DNA of 61,617 nt, taken from positions 1 to 61,617 of the forward strand of contig NZ_CALPCS010000014.1 in assembly GCF_943193065.1 (NCBI RefSeq). The letters are read 5' to 3'. This document shows positions 1 through 10,353 of the stretch, piece after piece. This DNA comes from Veillonella agrestimuris (GTDB lineage Bacteria > Bacillota > Negativicutes > Veillonellales > Veillonellaceae). The position numbers and the translations under genes were made by a program. The notes beneath the pieces are model-generated. The model had not been told where the DNA came from and made no database searches. It saw nothing but the letters and a program-made list of their open reading frames with translations. The number at the start of each line of letters is the position of its first letter. The first letter of the stretch is position 1.

Positions 1-75
1 TGGCACCAACCACATAAGTGATTGGTGCCAAACAAATGATTAGGGATAAGCACCCCAACATTTGACAGAGAGCCT
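1..75. repeat. Left copy of 75-bp inverted terminal repeat, likely IS end
   Basis: Bases 1-75 are an exact reverse complement of 61541-61615. The outer part folds into a hairpin (arms TGGCACCAA at 1-9 and TTGGTGCCA at 22-30, with a further CAC/GTG pairing around ATAA). The inner edge, read leftward, begins GGCTCTCTGTCAAATG, which from memory resembles the tips of ISL3-family insertion sequences. The element would extend leftward out of the window. No transposase is inside the window, so the IS assignment is inference. Confidence 0.7.
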
Positions 76-79
76 AAAA

Positions 80-120
80 AATCCCTCATCGTTATACACC
101 ATATATAACAATGAGGGATT
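80..120 (-). terminator. Rho-independent terminator of the glycolytic operon
   Basis: An interrupted inverted repeat pairs AATCCCTCAT (80-89) and GTTATA (91-96) with TATAAC (104-109) and ATGAGGGATT (111-120). On the minus strand it is followed by a run of six T. It lies just downstream of the enolase stop codon. Confidence 0.9.
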
Positions 121-131
121 AATAGACACTA

Positions 132-1430
<1,299 letters not shown>

Positions 1431-1441
1431 TCATCAATTAA

Positions 1442-2968
1442 TTATTCTTTTAATAAGCTTGTACCTGTCATTTCAGAAGGTTGTTCTATTTGTGCAAGGG
1501 CCAACATTGTAGGCCCAATATCACATAATTTACCACTTGTTAAAGCCCCATTCTCTTTGAAAGCATCGCTCACTAATATACATGGTACTAAATTTGTGGT
1601 ATGTGCTGTATGTGGTTTTCCTGTATTAGGATTGACCATCATTTCTGCATTACCATGGTCTGCAGTCACCAACAGATGACCACCTACAGCTTTCATAGCA
1701 TCTACAACACGTTGTAAATTACTATCTACGGCTCGTACCGCTTTTACAGCAGCTTCAAAATTACCCGTATGCCCCACCATATCTGGGTTAGCATAGTTTA
1801 AAATAATAAAGTCATACGCTTTACTTTGAATGGCTTCTACCACTTTATCAGTCACTTCATAAGCGCTCATTTCTGGTTGCAAATCATAAGTCGCTACCGA
1901 TGGTGATGGCACAAGAATACGATCTTCCCCGTCAAATGGCGTTTCAATACCACCGTTAAAGAAATATGTTACATGAGCATATTTTTCTGTTTCTGCAATG
2001 CGCAATTGTTTATATCCATGGTTACTGATTATCTCCCCTAATGTGGAGGCTAACGTTTCTTTTTCATACACAATATGAACAGGTAAACCGTCTTCATATT
2101 TTGTCATCGTAGCCATGTAAATATATAATGGTTCTCGTTGAAAACCATCAAATGCAGGAGCTACTAATGCTTTCGTTAATTCTCGACCTCGGTCAGGTCG
2201 GAAATTACAGAATAGAACTGCATCACCATCCACAATACAGCCGTTACGATCAATCACAGTAGGCACTACAAATTCATCACTAATATCATTAGCATAGGAT
2301 GACTGAATGGCCGCAATAGCGGTATCTGCTGTAGGACCTTCACCTCGAACTATTGCATTATAAGCTAATTTTACGCGATCCCATCGATTATCCCTGTCCA
2401 TACCGTAATATCGGCCACTAATAGTGGCGATCTTACCACAACCAATATTCGTCATAGCGGCTTCTAATTCTTTAATATATGTTTCTGCACTTCTCGGTGG
2501 CACATCGCGACCATCTAATAAAGCATGAACATATACTTCTGTAATGCCAGAGTCTTTGGCACCTTGTATAACTGCAATTATATGATCTAATGAACAATGT
2601 ACATTACCGTCTGATACAAGCCCAATAATTTGTAATCGACTCTCTTTACCTCTGGCATATAATTCTTCTATAACTGGCTTTTTGTAAAAGCTAGTTTCTT
2701 CAATATCTTTTGTAATACGCGTCAAGTCTTGATAAACGATGCGTCCAGAACCAAGATTTAAATGACCTACTTCGGAATTCCCCATTTGCCCTTCTGGCAA
2801 ACCTACGGCAAGACCAGAGGCTTCTAGCATCGTATGAGGATATTCTTCCCATAAATAATCAAATGTTTTCGGCTTTGCTTGTACAACAGCATTTGTAGGA
2901 TCCGACATATCACCTAATGCGAATCCATCTAATACAACCAACATGACTGGAGCTTGTAATTTTGCCAT
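1442..2968 (-). CDS. gpmI: 2,3-bisphosphoglycerate-independent phosphoglycerate mutase
   Basis: Interconverts 3- and 2-phosphoglycerate using two metal ions (Mn in most family members) and a phosphoserine intermediate. Its 508 residues match the alkaline-phosphatase-superfamily iPGM length. Asp14 in VVLDGF and the catalytic Ser64 in MGNSEVGHLNLGSGR are present, and the C-terminal metal site shows TADHGNAEMM. It lies 19 bases after tpiA in the glycolytic operon, as in Bacillus. No cofactor-dependent mutase is present in the window. Confidence 0.98.
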   Translation of the reverse strand: MAKLQAPVMLVVLDGFALGDMSDPTNAVVQAKPKTFDYLWEEYPHTMLEASGLAVGLPEGQMGNSEVGHLNLGSGRIVYQDLTRITKDIEETSFYKKPVIEELYARGKESRLQIIGLVSDGNVHCSLDHIIAVIQGAKDSGITEVYVHALLDGRDVPPRSAETYIKELEAAMTNIGCGKIATISGRYYGMDRDNRWDRVKLAYNAIVRGEGPTADTAIAAIQSSYANDISDEFVVPTVIDRNGCIVDGDAVLFCNFRPDRGRELTKALVAPAFDGFQREPLYIYMATMTKYEDGLPVHIVYEKETLASTLGEIISNHGYKQLRIAETEKYAHVTYFFNGGIETPFDGEDRILVPSPSVATYDLQPEMSAYEVTDKVVEAIQSKAYDFIILNYANPDMVGHTGNFEAAVKAVRAVDSNLQRVVDAMKAVGGHLLVTADHGNAEMMVNPNTGKPHTAHTTNLVPCILVSDAFKENGALTSGKLCDIGPTMLALAQIEQPSEMTGTSLLKE

Positions 2969-2987
2969 TTTTACCTCATGTCTTATA

Positions 2988-3776
2988 TTAATTGGAATGC
3001 AACATATCTGTTGCTACTTGTTGAGCACTCATAATAATACTTGTAAAATCATCAGCCACTAGAGAGGCGCCGCCTACAAGGGCACCATCAATATTAGGTT
3101 GACTCAAAATTTCATAGGCATTCTCTGCTTTTACACTACCGCCATATTGAATGCGTACATCAGCAGCTGTTGCCTTATCATAAAGCTTACTAATATATTG
3201 GCGGATACCAGCACACACTTCTTCTGCCTGTTCTGCAGTGGCTGTCTTGCCCGTACCAATAGCCCAAATTGGTTCATAAGCAACAATTAATTGTTGTACT
3301 TGCTCTTTAGGGATATGTTGTAAGGCACCCTGTAATTGAGATTCAATGAAAGTCATCGTTTCATTTGATTCTCGTTGCGCCAAGCTTTCACCAACGCATA
3401 CGATAGGCTGCAAATTGTGATGAAAAGCTCTCTTTATTTTCTCATTCACTGTTGCATCTGTTTCGCCATAATAATCGCGACGTTCAGAATGACCTAAAAT
3501 AACGTAACGCACACCCAATTCAGTGAGCATGAGCGGTGAAATTTCACCAGTGTAGGCACCAGCATCGTGGTAGTCCATAGTTTGAGCACCCACTACAATA
3601 GACGTATTGCGAGTCATCGTAACAGCTCGTTCAAGAGCCGTAAAAGGAGGACATACTACGACATCTACCGACAGTTCGTCTTCTTTCAAAGTACCATTGA
3701 TGCCTTCAATTAAAATAGATCCAGATGCAATGGTTCCATTCATTTTCCAGTTACCTGCAATAATTTGGCGTCTCAT
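2988..3776 (-). CDS. tpiA: Triosephosphate isomerase
   Basis: Interconverts dihydroxyacetone phosphate and glyceraldehyde 3-phosphate. The TIM-barrel active-site residues are all visible: Asn9 and Lys11 in GNWKMNG, His96 in GHSERR, Glu168 in AYEPIWAIGTGK, and the phosphate-binding YGGSV near the C terminus. At 262 residues it is slightly longer than the usual 250. The start codon lies a single base after the pgk stop, so translational coupling is likely. Confidence 0.98.
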   Translation of the reverse strand: MRRQIIAGNWKMNGTIASGSILIEGINGTLKEDELSVDVVVCPPFTALERAVTMTRNTSIVVGAQTMDYHDAGAYTGEISPLMLTELGVRYVILGHSERRDYYGETDATVNEKIKRAFHHNLQPIVCVGESLAQRESNETMTFIESQLQGALQHIPKEQVQQLIVAYEPIWAIGTGKTATAEQAEEVCAGIRQYISKLYDKATAADVRIQYGGSVKAENAYEILSQPNIDGALVGGASLVADDFTSIIMSAQQVATDMLHSN

Positions 3777-3777
3777 A

Positions 3778-4956
3778 TTAAACCTCTGTTAAGGCCGCAA
3801 TACCAGGTAATATTTTACCTTCTAATAATTCTAAAGAAGCGCCACCGCCAGTGGAAATATGGCTAATTTTATGGGCTAATCCACTTTTTTCAATAGCTGC
3901 TACAGAATCTCCACCGCCTACAATTGTCATAGCATCTGCGTTAGCAACAGCTTCCGCTACGGCATTAGTACCCGCTGCAAAGGCTTCCATTTCGAAAACA
4001 CCCATAGGCCCATTCCAAATGATTGTTTTCATCATTTTTAACGCATCTGTATAAAGCTCTCTCGTTTTAGGACCAATATCGAGAACCATCCATCCATCTT
4101 CAATATGTTCTACATCTACGATTTTTGTATTTGCTTCATTGCTGAAAGCATCGGCTACGACAACATCGATAGGTGTCAACAAACGAGTACCTGCTACGCG
4201 TGCTTCCATAACAAGATCGGTAGCGATTTGTTCTTGACCTGCTTCAAATAAAGAGCTTCCAATATTACAACCTTGCGCTTTGATAAAAGCATTGGCCATA
4301 CCGCCGCCAATGATCATAACATTTACTTTAGGCAACAAATTGGAAATAACAGAAATTTTATCTGTTACTTTAGCGCCTCCAATAATAGCAGCTACTGGTT
4401 TTTCTGGACTATTTACAGCTGTACTGAGTGCTTCAATTTCTTTTTTCATCAAGAAACCTGCTCCCATTGGAATATAGTCTGCAATGCCCACTACAGAAGC
4501 AGCATTTCGATGAGATACGCCAAATGCATCGTTAATAGCAATATCTGCTAAACTTCCTAATTCTTTTGCAAATTGAGGAGCATTTTTTTCTTCTCCACTG
4601 TGGAAACGAAGGTTTTCAAGCATAATAATATCGCCTTCATTCATCGTTTCTACAGCCTTTTTCACTTGATCTCCTACACAGTCATCTACAAAGGCTACTT
4701 CTTTGTTTAATAGTTTAGATAAATGTGCTGCACAAGGTGCTAATGTCATATCTGCTTTACGCTCCCCTTTAGGACGACCAAAGTGAGACGCAAGAATGAC
4801 TTTAGCATTGTGATCTACCAAGTATTTAATCGTTTCTAAAGCTCCGCGAATACGAGTGTCATCAGTGATGATACCGTCTTTCATAGGCACATTGAAGTCA
4901 ACACGGACAAATACGCGTTTATGATCTACGTTCATATCTAAAATGGTTTGTTTCAT
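3778..4956 (-). CDS. pgk: Phosphoglycerate kinase
   Basis: Reversibly transfers phosphate between 1,3-bisphosphoglycerate and ADP. The 392-residue, two-domain protein begins with VFVRVDFNVPMKDG (substrate site), has LASHFGRPKGE near residue 58, GGAKVTDKI near 195 and the nucleotide-binding GGGDSVAAIEKSG near 350. AGGAGAG precedes the start. It sits 13 bases after gap and 1 base before tpiA in the same operon. Confidence 0.98.
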   Translation of the reverse strand: MKQTILDMNVDHKRVFVRVDFNVPMKDGIITDDTRIRGALETIKYLVDHNAKVILASHFGRPKGERKADMTLAPCAAHLSKLLNKEVAFVDDCVGDQVKKAVETMNEGDIIMLENLRFHSGEEKNAPQFAKELGSLADIAINDAFGVSHRNAASVVGIADYIPMGAGFLMKKEIEALSTAVNSPEKPVAAIIGGAKVTDKISVISNLLPKVNVMIIGGGMANAFIKAQGCNIGSSLFEAGQEQIATDLVMEARVAGTRLLTPIDVVVADAFSNEANTKIVDVEHIEDGWMVLDIGPKTRELYTDALKMMKTIIWNGPMGVFEMEAFAAGTNAVAEAVANADAMTIVGGGDSVAAIEKSGLAHKISHISTGGGASLELLEGKILPGIAALTEV

Positions 4957-4969
4957 AAAGGTTCTCTCC

Positions 4970-5980
4970 TTATAAGCCTTTATTAGCTACGAAAATAGCC
5001 ATGTCGATAAGGCGTTCAGAATAGCCCCACTCATTATCGTACCAAGCTACTACTTTCACCATGTTACCATCCATAACCATAGTCAAATCAGCATCAACAA
5101 TAGAGCTACGGGAATCAGAGCTGAAATCGCAGGATACTAATGGCACATCAGATACGCCAAGAATACCTTTTAATTCGCCATCAGCTGCTTTTCGGAATGC
5201 ATCATTGATTTCTTCTTTTGTAGCTGGTTTTTCTAATTCGCAAACAAAATCCGTAGCAGATACATCTGGAGTAGGAACGCGCAACGCAAAGCCATCTAAT
5301 TTACCTTGTAATTGAGGTAATACTTTAGCTACTGCTTTAGCTGCTCCTGTTGTAGTAGGAATGATAGACATAGCAGCAGCACGTGCACGACGAGGATCTT
5401 TATGACGAGCATCTAAGATTTTTTGGTCATTTGTATAGGAATGGATAGTTGTCATCATGCCTCGTTTGATACCAAATTCATCGCTCAATACTTTAGCAAA
5501 TGGTGCTAAACAGTTTGTTGTACAAGATGCATTGGAAATAATATGGTGTTTAGCTGGATCGTACATATCTTGGTTTACGCCCATAACCATAGTTAAATCT
5601 TCATTTTTACCAGGTGCAGAAATCAATACTTTTTTTACAGTTGGTTGATTTAAATGTACTTTAGCTTCTTCTGCATCGCGGTATTTACCAGTACATTCAA
5701 TAACGATTTCAACGCCTTCTTCAGACCAAGGCAAATTAGCTGCATCACGGTCATGGAATACGCGAATCTTTTTACCATCTACAACGATATGATTTTCTTC
5801 TGCTACCACTTCGTTAGGAATTGTGCCGTGAACAGAGTCGTATTTTAACAATAATGCAGTACCTTCATTATCCCCAGTAGCATTGATAGCTACGACTTCA
5901 ATATCAGGATTATTAATTGCTGCACGAACTACACATTTACCAATACGACCAAAACCATTAATACCTACTTTTACTGCCAT
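4970..5980 (-). CDS. gap: Glyceraldehyde-3-phosphate dehydrogenase, probable NADP/dual-cofactor type
   Basis: Phosphorylating GAPDH of 336 residues. The nucleotide loop INGFGRIG is at 7-14, the catalytic Cys153 in SNASCTTN and His180 in TTIHSYTND. Two positions that set cofactor choice differ from NAD-specific enzymes. The residue matching Asp32 of the Bacillus stearothermophilus enzyme is Ala34 (in AINATGD), and the Leu187-Pro188 pair is Ala191-Arg192 (in ILDARHKD). In the family these changes go with NADP use, so a GapB-like or dual-cofactor enzyme is inferred. It follows cggR by 52 bases and is the only GAPDH seen here. Confidence 0.96.
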   Translation of the reverse strand: MAVKVGINGFGRIGKCVVRAAINNPDIEVVAINATGDNEGTALLLKYDSVHGTIPNEVVAEENHIVVDGKKIRVFHDRDAANLPWSEEGVEIVIECTGKYRDAEEAKVHLNQPTVKKVLISAPGKNEDLTMVMGVNQDMYDPAKHHIISNASCTTNCLAPFAKVLSDEFGIKRGMMTTIHSYTNDQKILDARHKDPRRARAAAMSIIPTTTGAAKAVAKVLPQLQGKLDGFALRVPTPDVSATDFVCELEKPATKEEINDAFRKAADGELKGILGVSDVPLVSCDFSSDSRSSIVDADLTMVMDGNMVKVVAWYDNEWGYSERLIDMAIFVANKGL

Positions 5981-6032
5981 CGTTAGACCCTCCTAATAGA
6001 TGAAATAGTATATAAACAAACTAATAAAACAA

Positions 6033-7058
6033 TTATAAATGAGATAAATTCAACACATCCTTCATCCCTTCCGCTGCTTGTTCATCAATAATCAATGTAG
6101 CCTTTTTACAAGCTCTCATGATACTAATAATGGCTTCTGCTTTTTCATAGCCTCCTGCTACAGCAATGACATGTGGTATATGTTGAATGTCCCCTAATGA
6201 AAGCCCTATATTGTTCGTCGCATATACGACGGAACCATCTATAGAGCAATACTGTCCTAATGCTTCGCCGACAGCTCCGCCATCAACTAACATATGTCGT
6301 GTTGATTCCGGCAAATGTCTCACATCTGCCATATGAAGAGCTTGCCCAATACCAAACACTAATACATCTGTACTATGTATGAGTTCACTAATTTCCTTAA
6401 TTTGAGGCTCCAATGTAACTAGCATATGCAGGGAATCTTTAGATAATCCATCTGGCAAATGAAGCATTTTATAATGACCTTGCCATCGTTCCGCCAATAC
6501 AGAAGCAATTACATTAGCTTGATAAGCTACCACTTCACCAACACCCCCACGAGCAGGTACTACAGTTGGTCTCAACACACTATGTGGCATTTCTTCTGCC
6601 ATTGCCGCCATCGTACTACCGCCACTGACAGCCACAATAGAATCGGGTTTCACCACTTGCTGTACCACTTTAGCAGCAGTAAAGCCTATTTTCTTTAACA
6701 TTAAAGCCCCTTCTGTAGGGGTAATGATAACACGATCAACGCCTAATGCTTGTTGCAGATGCACTTCTAAATCGCCAAATTTTTCTAGCTCATATAAAGT
6801 ATTCCGTAACTTTGGTACTAATTCCTGCCCTTCTTCAGTTAATACGATGCCAGGCTTTGAAATTTCAATCAAACCATTTTTACGCAATACATCAATATGG
6901 TTACGTACAGTTCCTTCTGATAAATCAGTAGCTATTGCCAAACTTCTGCGACCTAAAGGAGCTTCATAAGCCAATAAGTTCATTAATTTATAGCGCTCCT
7001 TCATGATAGTCATCAATTCAGGTGCTATACGCTCATAGATCATTAACAACTCATTCAT
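6033..7058 (-). CDS. cggR: CggR-type central glycolytic genes repressor (SorC family)
   Basis: Transcription factor of 341 residues. The N-terminal winged helix-turn-helix (about residues 28-65, LAYEAPLGRRSLAIATDLSEGTVRNHIDVLRKNG region) is followed by a SorC/DeoR-type sugar-phosphate-binding domain with the motif VSGGSTMAAMAEEM near 145. In Bacillus the homologue represses the gapA operon and is released by fructose 1,6-bisphosphate. Here it is the first gene of the gap-pgk-tpiA-gpmI-eno unit and is probably autoregulated. A promoter and an inverted repeat lie just upstream. GGAGGAG precedes the start. Confidence 0.93.
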   Translation of the reverse strand: MNELLMIYERIAPELMTIMKERYKLMNLLAYEAPLGRRSLAIATDLSEGTVRNHIDVLRKNGLIEISKPGIVLTEEGQELVPKLRNTLYELEKFGDLEVHLQQALGVDRVIITPTEGALMLKKIGFTAAKVVQQVVKPDSIVAVSGGSTMAAMAEEMPHSVLRPTVVPARGGVGEVVAYQANVIASVLAERWQGHYKMLHLPDGLSKDSLHMLVTLEPQIKEISELIHSTDVLVFGIGQALHMADVRHLPESTRHMLVDGGAVGEALGQYCSIDGSVVYATNNIGLSLGDIQHIPHVIAVAGGYEKAEAIISIMRACKKATLIIDEQAAEGMKDVLNLSHL

Positions 7059-7095
7059 AGGGCTCCTCCATCCCTCAATGAGGATATTTTATCCC

Positions 7096-7119
7096 AGGTG
7101 GTCATTTTTCACCCCACCT
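7096..7119 (-). promoter_or_regulatory. Candidate CggR operator in the cggR leader
   Basis: The inverted repeat AGGTGG-N12-CCACCT lies between the cggR promoter and its start codon, where a repressor would block transcription. The GGGTGA/TGACC core loosely resembles the GGGAC/GTCC half-sites known for Bacillus CggR. The dyad is seen; the regulator assignment is inferred. Confidence 0.55.
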
Positions 7120-7145
7120 AAAATAAAAAAACAATTTCTATTTAT

Positions 7146-7174
7146 ATTTTATACTGTAGTTGAAATTTATTCAA
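7146..7174 (-). promoter_or_regulatory. Promoter of the cggR-glycolytic operon
   Basis: A sigma-A-like promoter on the minus strand: -35 TTGAAT (7169-7174), a 17-base spacer and -10 TAAAAT (7146-7151). It lies about 90 bases upstream of cggR and just upstream of the candidate operator. Confidence 0.65.
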
Positions 7175-7210
7175 GTTATTTTATTTAGCGCTTCAAAAGA
7201 ACTCTAGAAT

Positions 7211-7246
7211 CAAAAAAATAGGATTTCACATATGTGAAATCCTATT
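7211..7246 (-). terminator. Terminator after upp
   Basis: A perfect 15-bp palindrome (arms AATAGGATTTCACAT and ATGTGAAATCCTATT) is followed on the minus strand by seven T. It sits about 100 bases past upp and separates it from the cggR operon. Confidence 0.85.
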
Positions 7247-7346
7247 ACATATCGACTATGTACATACATAATCATATGACTATCTTTATTATTAATCTAT
7301 CCTTTTCAAATAGCCTTCATTCTATCAAATCAATGCAAGAACGCCC

Positions 7347-8045
<699 letters not shown>

Positions 8046-8055
8046 CTAACATAGA

Positions 8056-9297
8056 TTATAAATTGGGGTACAATGGATATTTTTCGCACAATGCAGTAAC
8101 TCGTTTCATTGCATCTGCATGTACCTCTTTATCTTCTGGGTTATTCAGAACAGCAGCAATAATATCTGCAATTTCTTTCATATCTTCTTCTACAAGACCG
8201 CGCGTAGTCAACGCTGGCGTACCTAAGCGAATACCACTCGTTACAAATGGACTTTCTGGATCGAATGGAATTGTATTTTTGTTAGCTGTAATACCAATTT
8301 CATCAAGCAACGCTTCTGCTACTTTACCAGTTAAGCCAGTACTACGTACATCCACAAGCATAACATGTGTATCAGTACCGCCAGATACGATAGTTAAGCC
8401 TTTATTTTGTAATTCTTCAGCCAATACTTTAGCATTTTTAATAACTTGCTCAGCATAGACTTTGAATTCCGGTTGCAATGCTTCACCGAAAGCTACTGCT
8501 TTAGCAGCGATAACATGCATCAATGGACCACCTTGGATACCAGGGAAAATCGCTTTATCAATAGCTTTAGCATATTTTTCTTTGCACAAAATCAACCCAC
8601 CACGAGGACCGCGCAATGTTTTATGTGTTGTTGTAGTTACAATATCAGCATGTTCTACTGGATTTGGATGTAAACCAGCTGCTACAAGGCCTGCAAAGTG
8701 AGCCATATCAACCATGAAAATAGCATCTACTTCGCGAGCTACTTCAGCCATTTTTGCAAAATCGATATGACGGCTATATGCACTACCACCAGCAATGATC
8801 AATTTAGGTTTTGCCTCTAATACAATATTCCGGAACTCATCGTAATCGATTTGTTGTGTTTCTGCATTAACACCATACGGTACAACATTAAAGTATGTGC
8901 CAGATACATTGACAGGAGAACCATGAGTCAAATGTCCACCATGGGATAAATTCATTCCCACAATAGTATCGCCTGGTTGTAATAAAGCAAAATAAACACC
9001 AAAGTTAGCTTGAGAACCAGAGTGTGGTTGTACATTAGCATGTTCAGCGCCGAATAAGCGTTTTGCTCGCTCAATAGCAAGCGTTTCGATAACGTCTACA
9101 TGTTCGCAACCGCCATAATAACGTTTGCCAGGATAACCTTCAGCGTATTTATTAGTCAATACACTACCTTGAGCTTCCATTACTGCTTCAGAAACGATAT
9201 TTTCAGAAGCAATCATTTCCAATTTATCGCGTTGACGCATTAATTCTTGATTGATAACAGCTTGTACATTTGGATCTTGTTTTGCTAAGAAACTCAT
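8056..9297 (-). CDS. glyA: Serine hydroxymethyltransferase
   Basis: A PLP enzyme of 413 residues that converts serine and tetrahydrofolate to glycine and methylene-tetrahydrofolate. The PLP-lysine motif [14 protein letters not shown] lies near residue 225, and the N-terminal [15 protein letters not shown] and [13 protein letters not shown] segments are typical. The ATG is preceded by AGGAGG. It lies between rpiB and upp, the order found in Bacillus and other Firmicutes. No glycine riboswitch was recognised in the short upstream gap. Confidence 0.98.
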   Translation of the reverse strand: MSFLAKQDPNVQAVINQELMRQRDKLEMIASENIVSEAVMEAQGSVLTNKYAEGYPGKRYYGGCEHVDVIETLAIERAKRLFGAEHANVQPHSGSQANFGVYFALLQPGDTIVGMNLSHGGHLTHGSPVNVSGTYFNVVPYGVNAETQQIDYDEFRNIVLEAKPKLIIAGGSAYSRHIDFAKMAEVAREVDAIFMVDMAHFAGLVAAGLHPNPVEHADIVTTTTHKTLRGPRGGLILCKEKYAKAIDKAIFPGIQGGPLMHVIAAKAVAFGEALQPEFKVYAEQVIKNAKVLAEELQNKGLTIVSGGTDTHVMLVDVRSTGLTGKVAEALLDEIGITANKNTIPFDPESPFVTSGIRLGTPALTTRGLVEEDMKEIADIIAAVLNNPEDKEVHADAMKRVTALCEKYPLYPNL

Positions 9298-9357
9298 AGG
9301 AATCCTCCTTATTCTAGTACCTATATATACATATTGCTCATTGCAATGTGTTAACGA

Positions 9358-9795
9358 TTATTTTTCTAAAGTCATAATTTTTTCTACTCGACGCTCATGA
9401 CGACCACCTTCAAATTCAGTAGCCATCCAAATCGTAACGATATCTTTTGCTAAGCCTACGCCAATAACGCGCTCACCTAAGGTCAACACATTGGCATCGT
9501 TATGTTCACGGCTTGCATGAGCAGAAAACGTATCATGGCACAAAGCAGCTCGAATACCATCAATTTTATTAGCTGCTATCCCAATACCAATGCCAGTACC
9601 GCAAATCAAAATGCCTCGCTCTGCTTGTCCATCGACGACAGCACGAGAAACAGGTACAGCAATATCAGGATAATCACAAGATTCTGTACTATAAGTACCA
9701 AAATCTTCTACTTCATGGCCTAATGTTAAGAGTAATGCTTTAATCTCTTCTTTTAAATGTAAGCCACCATGATCGCATCCAATCGCTACTTTCAT
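9358..9795 (-). CDS. rpiB: Ribose-5-phosphate isomerase B
   Basis: Interconverts ribose 5-phosphate and ribulose 5-phosphate (LacAB/RpiB family). The protein has 145 residues. N-terminal GCDHGGLHLKEEI carries the substrate-binding Asp-His pair, and CGTGIGIGIAANKIDGIRAAL (about 66-86) holds the catalytic Cys and anion-binding loop. The family includes galactose-6-phosphate isomerase subunits, but a single gene in the glyA context argues for RpiB. It lies 11 bases after the phosphatase gene and 60 before glyA. Confidence 0.95.
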   Translation of the reverse strand: MKVAIGCDHGGLHLKEEIKALLLTLGHEVEDFGTYSTESCDYPDIAVPVSRAVVDGQAERGILICGTGIGIGIAANKIDGIRAALCHDTFSAHASREHNDANVLTLGERVIGVGLAKDIVTIWMATEFEGGRHERRVEKIMTLEK

Positions 9796-9806
9796 TTGTG
9801 TATCTC

Positions 9807-10247
9807 CTATTCTTTGATAGATTGTAAACCATTTTTTACCAAATCATAGATTTGTTGTGCACAGGCATTATAGACTTCTTGAGTCCCACCAAAAGGATCA
9901 ACTACATCACCGTTGCCACCGCCCCATTGGGAAAGGGTTTTAATTTTCGCTTCTTCAAAGGGAAACTGACGAAGTAATACAGATTTGTGATCCTCAGTCA
10001 TGCCAATCACTATATCAGCTTCATTGACTAATTTCATAGACAAAGGCTGCGATTCATGATTAGAAATATCGGCTATAGACTGAACAGCTAGGATAGCTGC
10101 TTCTGTTGCTTTTGCTCCGTAGGCTGCAAAGAGACCAGCTGATTGGACCTTAATATCTAGTCCCATGTCTTTAGCTAAAGCCTGCGTAATACCTTCCGCC
10201 ATAGGACTACGGCAAGTATTACCAGTGCATACAAATAAAATATTCAT
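9807..10247 (-). CDS. Low-molecular-weight phosphatase, probable protein-arginine phosphatase (YwlE-like)
   Basis: A 146-residue phosphatase of the LMW-PTP fold. The P-loop FVCTGNTCRSPMAEG is at about residues 5-19 and the general-acid loop DPFGGTQEVY near 115. LMW tyrosine phosphatases usually have Ile before the second loop Cys (GNICRS); Thr here is the feature that marks YwlE-type enzymes acting on phospho-arginine. Substrate is therefore inferred. The start was moved to the ATG at 10247, 8 bases after AAGGA. It is adjacent to rpiB, as in Bacillus. Confidence 0.88.
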   Translation of the reverse strand: MNILFVCTGNTCRSPMAEGITQALAKDMGLDIKVQSAGLFAAYGAKATEAAILAVQSIADISNHESQPLSMKLVNEADIVIGMTEDHKSVLLRQFPFEEAKIKTLSQWGGGNGDVVDPFGGTQEVYNACAQQIYDLVKNGLQSIKE

Positions 10248-10287
10248 AATCATATCCTTACTGCCATAATAGAATGGCTAATTATAC

Positions 10288-10314
10288 ATTATAACAATTC
10301 TCCCTATATGTAAA
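10288..10314 (-). promoter_or_regulatory. Promoter for the phosphatase-rpiB-glyA genes
   Basis: An extended -10 element TGTTATAAT (10288-10296 on the minus strand) has a possible -35 TTTACA at 10309-10314, with a short 15-base spacer. It lies in the only sizeable gap of the gene string, so the downstream genes may be transcribed separately from tsaC. Confidence 0.55.
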
Positions 10315-10353
10315 GATAGTATTCTATGCTATATAGGTAGAACTCATACTAAT

